Source: Spartobacteria bacterium (GTDB lineage Bacteria > Verrucomicrobiota > Verrucomicrobiia > Chthoniobacterales > UBA10450). Taken from it: 50,044 nt of DNA. The stretch covers positions 1 through 50,044 of the forward strand of contig PNAS01000064.1 in the NCBI GenBank assembly GCA_003169695.1, read 5' to 3'. A program made the position numbers and the translations under genes. The notes under the pieces are model-generated. The model ran no database searches and was not told the DNA's origin. It saw nothing but the letters and a program-made list of their open reading frames with translations. Below are positions 36,455-44,470 of the stretch, piece by piece (position 1 is the first letter of the stretch; each line of letters begins with the position of its first letter).

Positions 36455-38647
36455 TTATTGTCGAGCGTTTAGCAGCTTCCAGATGGTGGCTTCGAGTTTT
36501 TGGAGGTTGACCGGTTTCGTGAGGTGCGCGTCAAAGCCGGCTCCTTCGGCACGCTCCACATCCTGTTGCATCCCGAAGCCGGTGAGCGCGATGGCCGGTG
36601 TTTTGTGGCTCTTTCTCACTGTCTGGATGAAGTCGATGCCGGTGCCGTCGGGTAGTCCGAGATCGCAAAGAATTAGATCGAATTGCTCTCGCTCGACGGC
36701 TTGCAAACCAGTCTCGACATTCGGGACGCTTTCGATCTTGTAACCGCGATTTTCCAAGAGCCGGACCAACGCGCGGGCCGTGTCGAGGTGATCCTCGACA
36801 AGTAAGAGCTTCACCTTGTCGCGCGAGACTTTCGGCCCGCTGTCGGGTTCGGTTGGTTGCGCGGCCGCTTCCGTCGCCGGGAAGCTGACGGTGAATGTAG
36901 AGCCACGACCGAGCCCTTCGCTCCTGGCGCTCAATTTTCCTTTGAGCAAATCGACGAGAGCATTGGAGATCGCCATTCCGAGTCCAAGCCCGCCGTAGTG
37001 CCGGTTGCGCGTAGGATCGGCTTGCTCGAATGGAATGAAGAGCTTCGACATCGTCTCCTCTGTCATACCGATACCGGTGTCCGTAACCGCGATATCGATG
37101 TTGCCGTGCCCATCGTTGGCCGTGGCGATCATGACCCTGCCTCCGATGTCTGTGAATTTGACGGCGTTGCGCAGGATGTTCCAAAGCACCTGCTGCAGCC
37201 GGGATGCGTCCGTATAGACATTGGACTGTGGCGCGTTGAGGTGCAGCGCGATTTTCAAATGTTTGTTTTGAAATTCGCTCTGGGAAAGGCCGACGAGGAA
37301 CTCGATGAGCGCGTGCACATCGGTGTTCTCTGGAGAGAAGGAAAGCATGCCGCGCGCGATGCGGGTGAGATCGAGGAGGTCGTCGATAATGCGCGCTTCG
37401 AGTTCGATGCTGCGGCGCAACATTTGCACATCGGAATGCAGCGGCGCCGGTACGTCTTCGCTCGCTTCCCAGAGATTGAGGGTGGCCAGCACAGGCGTGA
37501 GCGGCGTCCGCAATTCGTGCGAGAGCATGGCGAGAAATTGGTCCTTGGCCTTGTTCGCCGTCTCCGCCGTTTCTTTCGCGACGCGCAATTCATGTTCGGT
37601 GCGTTTGTGCTCGGAGAAATCCCGGAAGACGAGCACAACGCCGCGGAAGGTGCCGTCGCGATCGCGGATGGGTGCGCCGCTGTCATCGATCGGAATTTCG
37701 CTGCCATCCTTGCGAACGAGCACCGTGTGATTGGCCAGGCCAACGATGACCCCATGCTTCATCACCTTGTCGACCGGATTCTCCACCGTCTCACGTGTGT
37801 GTTCGTTTAGAATGCGAAAAACGTCGGAGGTCGGCCGGCCGCACGCGTCTGGCAGAGTCCAACCAGTTACCTCCTCGGCCACGCGATTCATAAAGGTGAC
37901 CCGGCCATCTTTGTCGGTGACCAGAACGCAGTCGCCGATGCTCGCGAGCGTGACGGCGAGCAAATCCTTTTGCTGCTCCAATTCCCTGCCGCGCCGGTAC
38001 GATTGCGCGAGCGCGGAGTCTCTTTCTTTGATCGACCGGGCGATGCGTTGATACGCCCAGGCAAGAAAGATGATGTTGATGCCTGCAGTGAGGATAAAGA
38101 CGTCGGTGCGAGTGCGTGTGGCCTCGCTGCTCAATTGCGAATCCGCTTGGAGGGCGGCGGACTGTTTGGATTGCAAGCGCCCGATCCCCGCGCGCAACTG
38201 GTCCATGATCTGTTCGCCCACGTTGGCCTGAATAACCGGAGCCGCCGCGTCAAAACCGCCGCTGCGCCGGAGCTCGACCGTGGCACGCAGCTCCCCCAAT
38301 TTTTGCTGAATGAGGTCACTGATGGCCCGGACTTCCGAGGCTGTGATGCCGATCTTCTCCAGGCCGTTAAGTTTTTCGATCTCCCTAGGCAACCCTGCGA
38401 CGGCTTCGTTGTACGGCTGAAGATAACGCTCTTCTCCCGTGATGATGAAACCGCGCTGACCGGTCTCGGCGTCCTTCAAGGTAGAGATGAGCTGATCAAG
38501 CCGGCCGATGACTTCGCGCCGCAGCTCTTCGCGCACATGGATTCGCACGAGGCGATTCCCAAACCAGTATGTGAGCACTGTTGAAGCAATCACCACCGCC
38601 GCAGTGAGCCCGGAGACGACGGCGATGACCCTGGACGGACGACCCAT
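36455..38647 (-). CDS. Hybrid sensor histidine kinase: CHASE3-PAS-HisKA-HATPase-REC
   Basis: The 730-residue protein has helix 1 at about 8-30, a periplasmic CHASE3 domain (LISTLKDAETGQRGFIITGE) and helix 2 at about 183-200. A PAS domain follows (ASIGDCVLVTDKDGRVTFMN, about 235-350), then HisKA with H377 in LSHELRTPL and HATPase (N box NILRNAVKFTD, G1 DTGIGM, G2 GGLGLGMAI). A C-terminal receiver has D662 in LILCDLGLPDG and K in HLTKPV. No output domain follows, so the receiver is either autoregulatory or feeds a phosphorelay. The gene lies antisense inside the nuo cluster, between nuoK and nuoL, with no partner regulator beside it. Its signal is unknown; control of respiration genes is a guess from location. 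Confidence 0.93.
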   Translation of the reverse strand: MGRPSRVIAVVSGLTAAVVIASTVLTYWFGNRLVRIHVREELRREVIGRLDQLISTLKDAETGQRGFIITGEERYLQPYNEAVAGLPREIEKLNGLEKIGITASEVRAISDLIQQKLGELRATVELRRSGGFDAAAPVIQANVGEQIMDQLRAGIGRLQSKQSAALQADSQLSSEATRTRTDVFILTAGINIIFLAWAYQRIARSIKERDSALAQSYRRGRELEQQKDLLAVTLASIGDCVLVTDKDGRVTFMNRVAEEVTGWTLPDACGRPTSDVFRILNEHTRETVENPVDKVMKHGVIVGLANHTVLVRKDGSEIPIDDSGAPIRDRDGTFRGVVLVFRDFSEHKRTEHELRVAKETAETANKAKDQFLAMLSHELRTPLTPVLATLNLWEASEDVPAPLHSDVQMLRRSIELEARIIDDLLDLTRIARGMLSFSPENTDVHALIEFLVGLSQSEFQNKHLKIALHLNAPQSNVYTDASRLQQVLWNILRNAVKFTDIGGRVMIATANDGHGNIDIAVTDTGIGMTEETMSKLFIPFEQADPTRNRHYGGLGLGMAISNALVDLLKGKLSARSEGLGRGSTFTVSFPATEAAAQPTEPDSGPKVSRDKVKLLLVEDHLDTARALVRLLENRGYKIESVPNVETGLQAVEREQFDLILCDLGLPDGTGIDFIQTVRKSHKTPAIALTGFGMQQDVERAEGAGFDAHLTKPVNLQKLEATIWKLLNARQ

Positions 38648-38759
38648 TCAACCCGAACCAGAAGGGTTTCGCCTCAACTTAGCAAACAGGAATTGCCTGA
38701 GTCCGCGGTAAATCGCAGAGTGCCGACTCGTGCGTTCTGACTTGATAAAAGAATTGGGC

Positions 38760-38788
38760 ATCGCTTTTCTTCATCGAAGATGAGCGAT
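38760..38788 (+). promoter_or_regulatory. Imperfect hairpin in the nuoL leader
   Basis: ATCGCTTTTCTTC and GAAGATGAGCGAT can pair around a 3-nt loop, with 11 Watson-Crick pairs, one G-U and one mismatch. It ends 14 nt before the nuoL ATG. There is no U-run after it, so it is not a standard terminator; it may be a leader structure or operator. Its left arm contains the 16-mer shared with the nuoH leader. Confidence 0.4.
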
Positions 38789-38802
38789 TCTCCTTCGGCC
38801 CG

Positions 38803-40776
38803 ATGACTTCCTGGATCGTGACCAACCTTTGGCTGATCCCCGCGGTGCCGCTCGCGAGCTCGCTCCTGATTTTGACCTTCGCCAATTCGCGGCGCAGGAC
38901 CGGAGCGGCCCTCGCGATCGTCGGCCAGGTCGTCGCCCTCGCTCTCGCGGTCATGGCGTTTCTGCCAACACTTGCTGAACCCGGCTGGCGCGCCTTTCAC
39001 AATTTCACCTGGTTCACTTTCGGAGAGCACGCGCTGCGCATCGGTTGGATCCTCGATCCGCTCACCGCCGCGATGATGATGATGATCACGTTCGTCGGTC
39101 TGTGGATTTTCGTCTTCAGCACCGGCTACATGGCCGGCGACAAAAACTTCACGCGCTTCTTCGCGTATCTTTCCTTCTTTTCCGCCGCGATGCTCGGGGT
39201 GGTTATCGCGAACAGCCTGCTCCTTCTCTTCGTCTGCTGGGAATTGGTTGGGCTCGCGTCGTACCTGCTGATTGGATTCTGGATTCACAAACCGAGTGCA
39301 GCGGCGGCGGCAAAGAAAGCGTTCATCACCACGCGCATCGGCGACATCGGATTGTTCCTCGGCGTTCTCTGGCTCTACGGCGGCAGCGGCACACTGCTTT
39401 TTTACGACGATGGAAATGGCTGCCTCGAAAGGGCCGGGCTTCTCGCGCTCGGTACCAGCGCCACGTTCGTCGCGCTGCTAATTTTCAGCGGCGCGGTCGG
39501 CAAATCGGGACAGTTCCCGCTGCACGTCTGGCTGCCGGACGCGATGGAGGGACCGACGCCAGTAAGCGCGCTCATTCACGCCGCCACGATGGTCGCCGCC
39601 GGTGTGTTTCTCGTGGCGCGGGTCTATCCGCTCTTCTCGTTAGGCGCGATCGATGGCGTGACACCCTCACTCACGGTCGTCGTCTGGATTGGCGTAATCA
39701 CGGCGCTGATGGCCGCCCTCATCGCGCTCGCTCAGGCCGATATCAAACGCATCCTGGCCTACTCAACCGTGTCGCAGCTCGGGTTGATGATGGTGTCGCT
39801 CGGCGTGGGCGGTGTCGCCGCCGGCATCATGCATCTGCTCGCACACGGTTTTTTCAAAGCGCTCTTGTTCCTCGGCTCCGGCTCAGTCATTCACGGCTGT
39901 CACCACGAGCAGGACATTCGCAAAATGGGCGGCCTGCGACGGCTCATGCCGGTTACGTTTCTGACTTATGCCATCGGCATGATGACGCTCAGCGGTGTGC
40001 CGCTCTTCTTTTCCGGCGCGTGGACAAAAGAGGAAATCCTGCACGCCACAGCGCATTGGCCGCGATCGTTCGTTCCGCATTACCTGATGATGGCAGGCGT
40101 CGTCCTGACCGCTCTCTACATGACGCGGCAGATGATCTACGTGTTTTTTGGCAACCGTCGCGAGGCCTCGGAACATGCGCACGAAAGTCCGTCGGTCATG
40201 ACCGTTCCGCTGATCCTGCTCGCGGTTTGCTCGATCGTTCTCAGTGTCGTGGTCACGCCCGCATGGCCCTGGCTGCACGACTATCTCAACGGCGAGCCGG
40301 CCCACTTTGCGATTGGTCAGTTGATCCAGCCGATGCTTTTCGTTTCGCTCGCGCTGGTGGCTGCCGGCATCGGACTTGGGGTTTTGCTTTATCGCAATGC
40401 CGGGGAGAGGGATCCCCTGGCCCGCGCGCAGCCCGTATTGTTCCGATTCCTCGAAAACAAAATGTGGCTGGACGAGCTTTACGGGAAAACCGTCCTCGCC
40501 TGGAGCGCAACGCTTTCTCGCGCGTCTGACTGGATGGATCGGTACGTCTGGGACGGTCTGGTGCGCGGGGTCGCTGGAGTCGGTCAGTTTTTTGGAATCC
40601 TAAGCGCGAATTTCGACGAACACGGCATCAATGCCGGGGTAGACGACAGCGCAACCGGCACGCGCGGGCTCGGGCGTTTTATGTCCGCGTGGCACTCGGG
40701 GCAAATCCAAACCTACCTGGGCGTCGTCGCCGTCGGCATGCTGGCGTTGCTGATTCTTTACGCATGGCTGGCATGA
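38803..40776 (+). CDS. nuoL: NADH-quinone oxidoreductase subunit L
   Basis: The 657-residue distal proton-pump subunit is related to MrpA. Key parts are LLLFVCWELVGLASYLLIGF (TM5 glutamate), QFPLHVWLPDAMEGPTPVSA then LIHAATMVAAGVFLVAR (TM7-8), LAYSTVSQLGLMMVSLGVGG and LFFSGAWTKEEIL (TM12 lysine). The C-terminal part, from about 540, holds the lateral helix region and last helix (QTYLGVVAVGMLALLILYAW). It is somewhat longer than the E. coli protein. It is the first gene of the second plus-strand block, after the inserted kinase. The stop overlaps the first nuoM (ATGA). Confidence 0.96.
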   Translation: MTSWIVTNLWLIPAVPLASSLLILTFANSRRRTGAALAIVGQVVALALAVMAFLPTLAEPGWRAFHNFTWFTFGEHALRIGWILDPLTAAMMMMITFVGLWIFVFSTGYMAGDKNFTRFFAYLSFFSAAMLGVVIANSLLLLFVCWELVGLASYLLIGFWIHKPSAAAAAKKAFITTRIGDIGLFLGVLWLYGGSGTLLFYDDGNGCLERAGLLALGTSATFVALLIFSGAVGKSGQFPLHVWLPDAMEGPTPVSALIHAATMVAAGVFLVARVYPLFSLGAIDGVTPSLTVVVWIGVITALMAALIALAQADIKRILAYSTVSQLGLMMVSLGVGGVAAGIMHLLAHGFFKALLFLGSGSVIHGCHHEQDIRKMGGLRRLMPVTFLTYAIGMMTLSGVPLFFSGAWTKEEILHATAHWPRSFVPHYLMMAGVVLTALYMTRQMIYVFFGNRREASEHAHESPSVMTVPLILLAVCSIVLSVVVTPAWPWLHDYLNGEPAHFAIGQLIQPMLFVSLALVAAGIGLGVLLYRNAGERDPLARAQPVLFRFLENKMWLDELYGKTVLAWSATLSRASDWMDRYVWDGLVRGVAGVGQFFGILSANFDEHGINAGVDDSATGTRGLGRFMSAWHSGQIQTYLGVVAVGMLALLILYAWLA

Positions 40777-42236
40777 TCACAGCGCTGATTCTCCTTCCGG
40801 TCGCCGGAACGCTTTTCGTGGGCGTTGCGCGACAGAACTACGCCCGCGGAATCGCTCTCGGATTCAACGCGCTCAGCGCAATTCTGGCTATCGCGTTGTG
40901 GCAAGGCTTCGACACTGCGGCACCCGGCCTCCAGCTCGTCGAACGCCACGCCTGGATTCCCACGATCGGCGCCGAATACCTCGTCGGGATCGATGGTTTG
41001 AGTCTCCTGCTCGTGTTGCTGACGTCGCTCATCTTCCCGTTCGCATTTCTCGCGCAACGAACTGGCCGCGGTTTTTGCGCGCTGATGTTGCTGATGCAAT
41101 CGGCGCTCTACGGCACGTTCACCGCCCAGAATTTTGTTCTCTGGTTTTTATTCTACGAGATGAGCCTCATTCCCGCGTTCCTGCTCATCAAAATCTGGGG
41201 CGGTGAAAACCGCGACCGTGCCGCAACGAAATTTTTCGTTTACACATTCTTGGGCAGCGTTGCGATGCTGCTCTCCTTTCTCGGAATTTATTTCTCCAGG
41301 GGGACATTCGATTTCGCCACGCTCGCCGATCTGGGAAAGACCGGGTTGCTCACGGGCAATCTCGCGTGGCTCGCCTTCGCCGGAATCTTCCTCGGCCTGG
41401 CCGTGAAAGTGCCGCTCTTCCCCTTTCACACCTGGCTCCCTGATGCATATGAAAGTGCACCGGTCGGCGTCTCAATGGTGCTTACCGGTGTGCTCTCAAA
41501 AATGGGCGTTTACGGCTTCGTGCGCCTGCTGCTGCCGCTCTTCCCGCACGAAATAAAAATCCTCGGCCCGTGGCTGCTCGCACTGGCGGTGTGCTCGATC
41601 GTCCTCGCGTCGCTCGCCGCGTGGGCGCAATCGGATTTGAAACGGATGGTCGCCTATCTTTCGATCAGCCATCTAGGGTATTGCATGCTCGGCCTCTTCG
41701 CCGTCACCGCCAGATCGGCATCGTCTTTGATCGACACGCACGCGGCTTTGAGCGGCGTTTTCATGCAGATCTTCAACCATGGCGTCACTGCAGCCGCGTT
41801 GTTCTATTTCGTCGGATTGCTCGAGCAACGGCGCGGCCTCCGCGGCATCAACGATTTCGGCGGTCTCATGCAGCGCACTCCGCTCCTCTGCGGCTGGATG
41901 AGCGTCGCAATGTTCTCGTCGTTAGGCCTGCCCGGGCTAAACGGCTTCATTGGCGAATTTCTGATCTTCAAAGGTTCCTTCGCCGTCGCGGCTTCGTTCA
42001 CGGCCATTGCGGTGATCGGTCTCCTGGTGACGGCGATCGTGTTTATGCGGGCGATGCAAGCGCTCTTCAGCGGTCCACTCGCGGGGAGTTGCAGTGCCTT
42101 TCCCGATCTCGGGCGAAGCGAGAAATGGATCGTGGTTCCCATCACGCTGCTCATGTTCGCCGTGGGCATCGCACCGCAATTCATGTTCAACATCTTCAAC
42201 ACAACCGTCATTCAGATGGCGCGATTGTTTGCCTGA
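40773..42236 (+). CDS. nuoM: NADH-quinone oxidoreductase subunit M, first copy
   Basis: This is a 487-residue antiporter-like proton-pumping subunit. The conserved charged residues are present: TM5 glutamate in FYEMSLIPAFLLIKIWG, lysine in GVLSKMGVYG (TM8), LKRMVAYLSISHLGYCMLG, and TM12 glutamate in GLNGFIGEFLIFKG. The start at 40773 gives the ATGA overlap seen elsewhere in the cluster; ATG 40764 is an alternative. A second, clearly different nuoM lies 0.6 kb downstream. Confidence 0.95.
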   Translation: MITALILLPVAGTLFVGVARQNYARGIALGFNALSAILAIALWQGFDTAAPGLQLVERHAWIPTIGAEYLVGIDGLSLLLVLLTSLIFPFAFLAQRTGRGFCALMLLMQSALYGTFTAQNFVLWFLFYEMSLIPAFLLIKIWGGENRDRAATKFFVYTFLGSVAMLLSFLGIYFSRGTFDFATLADLGKTGLLTGNLAWLAFAGIFLGLAVKVPLFPFHTWLPDAYESAPVGVSMVLTGVLSKMGVYGFVRLLLPLFPHEIKILGPWLLALAVCSIVLASLAAWAQSDLKRMVAYLSISHLGYCMLGLFAVTARSASSLIDTHAALSGVFMQIFNHGVTAAALFYFVGLLEQRRGLRGINDFGGLMQRTPLLCGWMSVAMFSSLGLPGLNGFIGEFLIFKGSFAVAASFTAIAVIGLLVTAIVFMRAMQALFSGPLAGSCSAFPDLGRSEKWIVVPITLLMFAVGIAPQFMFNIFNTTVIQMARLFA

Positions 42237-42253
42237 CGGTGACGGACCTCGCC

Positions 42254-42868
42254 ATGACTGACTCAGCCACACTTCACTTTCAGAATGCGTGGAAGGCGTT
42301 TAAGTCGTACCCGCGCGTCTTTCTCATCTCGATGCTCATACTCTTTGGGTCATGGGCAGCCCTGGAAGTGGCCGTAGTCGCACTGCAGCGGTTCGGTGTC
42401 GTCGTCTGGCTTATTCTTCACCTCGCTTTCTTTGTTTTCTTTTCGGGCCTGATGGTGGGCCTTCACCGAATTGCGCTGGAGACTATAGACGGCAAGGCGC
42501 CCAAATTGGCCGACCTGACCGCCTTGCTTGGCCGAGGCCCGACCTTTCTTCTCGCTTTCTGCATCTATTCGGCGGTTGTGCTCGTAGGCTTCGCGTTTCT
42601 CGTCGTTCCCGGAATTTATGTAGCCGTTAGGTATGCATTGTTCGGACAGGTTCTCGCCACAACATCGACAACTGCACCTCAAGCCTTGCGCAACGCCGCG
42701 GCACTTTCCGATGGCCGGTGGTGGACCTTGTTCCCGTTAGTGCTAATGGCAATGCTCCTGAATCTGGCCGGCATGGCCTTCCTGGGCTTGGGACTGCTCA
42801 TCACATTCCCCGTCTCGCTTCTGGCAACATCCGACCTTTACCGGTCTCTCCAGCAACCCGCGCAATGA
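42254..42868 (+). CDS. Integral membrane protein, DUF975/YciC-like, inside the nuo operon
   Basis: The 204-residue polytopic protein has about five helices (FLISMLILFGSWAALEVAV, VVWLILHLAFFVFFSGLMVG, TFLLAFCIYSAVVLVGFAFL, LFPLVLMAMLLNLAGMAFL). It includes the pattern VVPGIYVAVRYALFGQVLA plus a following WWTLFPLVL, typical of DUF975/UPF0259-type membrane proteins whose function is unknown. It is not a recognised complex I subunit. It is tightly packed between the two nuoM genes, starting 17 bp after the first and overlapping the second (ATGA), so it is co-expressed and may be an accessory or assembly factor, or a passenger. Confidence 0.7.
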   Translation: MTDSATLHFQNAWKAFKSYPRVFLISMLILFGSWAALEVAVVALQRFGVVVWLILHLAFFVFFSGLMVGLHRIALETIDGKAPKLADLTALLGRGPTFLLAFCIYSAVVLVGFAFLVVPGIYVAVRYALFGQVLATTSTTAPQALRNAAALSDGRWWTLFPLVLMAMLLNLAGMAFLGLGLLITFPVSLLATSDLYRSLQQPAQ

Positions 42869-44355
42869 TCGCTTGGACCATTTACATTACGTTTGCCGGC
42901 GCCTTTGGGGTGCTTTTCATGCCGCGATTCTTTGCCCGCTGGATCGCGCTTGCCACAGCCCTCGCCGGCTTCGCGACGAGTCTGCTGGCGTTTTTCAATG
43001 CGCACGATGCAAGAACTTTTGCGACCATCGTGCGGGTTCCGTGGGTGCCCGCGCTGGGAATGGAATACCACCTCGCGGCCGACGGCATCAGTCTCACGCT
43101 GGCGCTGGTCACGGGACTGACCGCAGTGAGCGCGGTGCTCTTCTCCTGGGATGTCGAGCACCGGCCTAACGAGTTCTTTTTCTGGCTGCTGCTCGTGATC
43201 GGGGGGTCGTATGGCGTGTTCCTTAGCGCCGATTTATTTTTGCTCTTCGTCTTCTACGAGCTGGTGATCGTGCCAAAGTATTTCCTCATCGCGATCTGGG
43301 GATCGACCAACAAGGAATACGGCGCCATGAAGCTGACGCTCTATTCGTTTCTGGGCGGCGCACTTGTTTTCCTCGCGATCGTTGCTGCGTATGTCACCGC
43401 CGGATCGCTCGATCTTCACCAACTCTCGCAATACAAATTCCCGCCACAATTTCAGTCGTGGGCATTCCCGGTGATGTTCCTCGGGTTCGCCATTCTCGCG
43501 GGCATCTGGCCATTGCATACCTGGGCGCCGACTGGCCACGTCGCCGCGCCGACCGCGGGTTCGATGCTGCTGGCCGGGATCGTGATGAAACTCGGCGCCT
43601 ACGCCGCGTTGCGAGTCTCGATGAATCTGTTTCCAGACGGCTTCCAAATGTGGAGTAAATGGATCGCCGTCCTCGGCGTCATCGGGATCGTTTATGCGGC
43701 GGCGGTGGCATTGCGGCAGAGCGACCTGAAATTCGTCATCGGCTATTCGAGCGTCAGCCACATGGGTTTCGTGCTGCTGGGACTGGCCACGGCCAACGTC
43801 CTCGGTGTCGGCGGTGCTGTGCTGCAAATGTTTTCACACGGTGTGATCGCGGCACTGCTCTTCGCCGTGGCCGGACGCATGATCTATCGCCGCACTCACA
43901 CTCGCGATCTCGACGCACTCTCGGAGATGGGACTGGGCCACGCGCTTCCATTCGCTGCCTTCTCCTTTGTTGTCGCCTCGGCCGCGTCGATGGGCATTCC
44001 TGGTTTCAGCGGATTCGCGGCCGAGATCACAATCCTTCTCGGCGCGTGGAAAGCTTACCCGCTGGCCGTTCTGGTGACCGGCGCCGGCATGGTTCTGGTA
44101 GCGGCATTCACGCTGCGCGCGTTGAAGAAGACATTCTTCGGCGAACGGTATCGCGGCGGTCACATACAACAGGGCCGCGCGCCGGTTGACTCGGATTGGA
44201 ACGAGCAAACGAACATCACAGCCCAGATCACAGTGGCGGAAAAGTTGGGCGCCAGCCTGCTCATATTCGCCACGCTCGCAGTCGGGCTTTATCCAAAACT
44301 GTTGCTCGATCGAATCCTGCCCGCGGTTGAAGCGATGAGATTTCTTAAGCCGTGA
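42865..44355 (+). CDS. nuoM: NADH-quinone oxidoreductase subunit M, second copy
   Basis: This is a second antiporter-like subunit of 496 residues and is not a recent duplicate of the first. It has FVFYELVIVPKYFLIAIWG (TM5 glutamate), IWPLHTWAPTGHVAAPTAGS then GIVMKLGAYAALR (TM8 lysine), LKFVIGYSSVSHMGFVLLG and SGFAAEITILLGAW (TM12 glutamate). All proton-channel residues are retained, so it is probably an active pump unit. The C-terminal region (RGGHIQQGRAPVDSDWNEQ) is a hydrophilic loop. The gene overlaps the preceding membrane-protein gene and is followed by the 90-bp repeat and nuoN. Confidence 0.94.
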   Translation: MIAWTIYITFAGAFGVLFMPRFFARWIALATALAGFATSLLAFFNAHDARTFATIVRVPWVPALGMEYHLAADGISLTLALVTGLTAVSAVLFSWDVEHRPNEFFFWLLLVIGGSYGVFLSADLFLLFVFYELVIVPKYFLIAIWGSTNKEYGAMKLTLYSFLGGALVFLAIVAAYVTAGSLDLHQLSQYKFPPQFQSWAFPVMFLGFAILAGIWPLHTWAPTGHVAAPTAGSMLLAGIVMKLGAYAALRVSMNLFPDGFQMWSKWIAVLGVIGIVYAAAVALRQSDLKFVIGYSSVSHMGFVLLGLATANVLGVGGAVLQMFSHGVIAALLFAVAGRMIYRRTHTRDLDALSEMGLGHALPFAAFSFVVASAASMGIPGFSGFAAEITILLGAWKAYPLAVLVTGAGMVLVAAFTLRALKKTFFGERYRGGHIQQGRAPVDSDWNEQTNITAQITVAEKLGASLLIFATLAVGLYPKLLLDRILPAVEAMRFLKP

Positions 44356-44365
44356 AACGAACACA

Positions 44366-44455
44366 AGGTGGATCGAGCGCCCCGCGCTCGATATCAAAAA
44401 TGGCGGCGCAGCCGCTAACTTATTGGCATTGCGCGACGGAGCGCCCAATCCACCT
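44366..44455 (+). repeat. 90-bp palindromic intercistronic element, copy B (nuoM2-nuoN)
   Basis: It starts 10 nt after the stop of the second nuoM and ends 15 nt before nuoN. It shares with copy A the termini AGGTGGATC/ATCCACCT and the perfect hairpin ATCGAGCGC/GCGCTCGAT. Of 16 differences, 12 are transitions. Positions 60 and 80, which pair in the 3' hairpin, change together from C-G to G-C, a compensatory change suggesting selection on folding. Confidence 0.85.
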
Positions 44456-44470
44456 GAGCCTCGATCCCCC

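Noticed and set aside
39045..40529. 494-codon plus-strand frame inside nuoL
   Set aside because: An arginine-rich frame-shifted shadow of nuoL in high-GC DNA.
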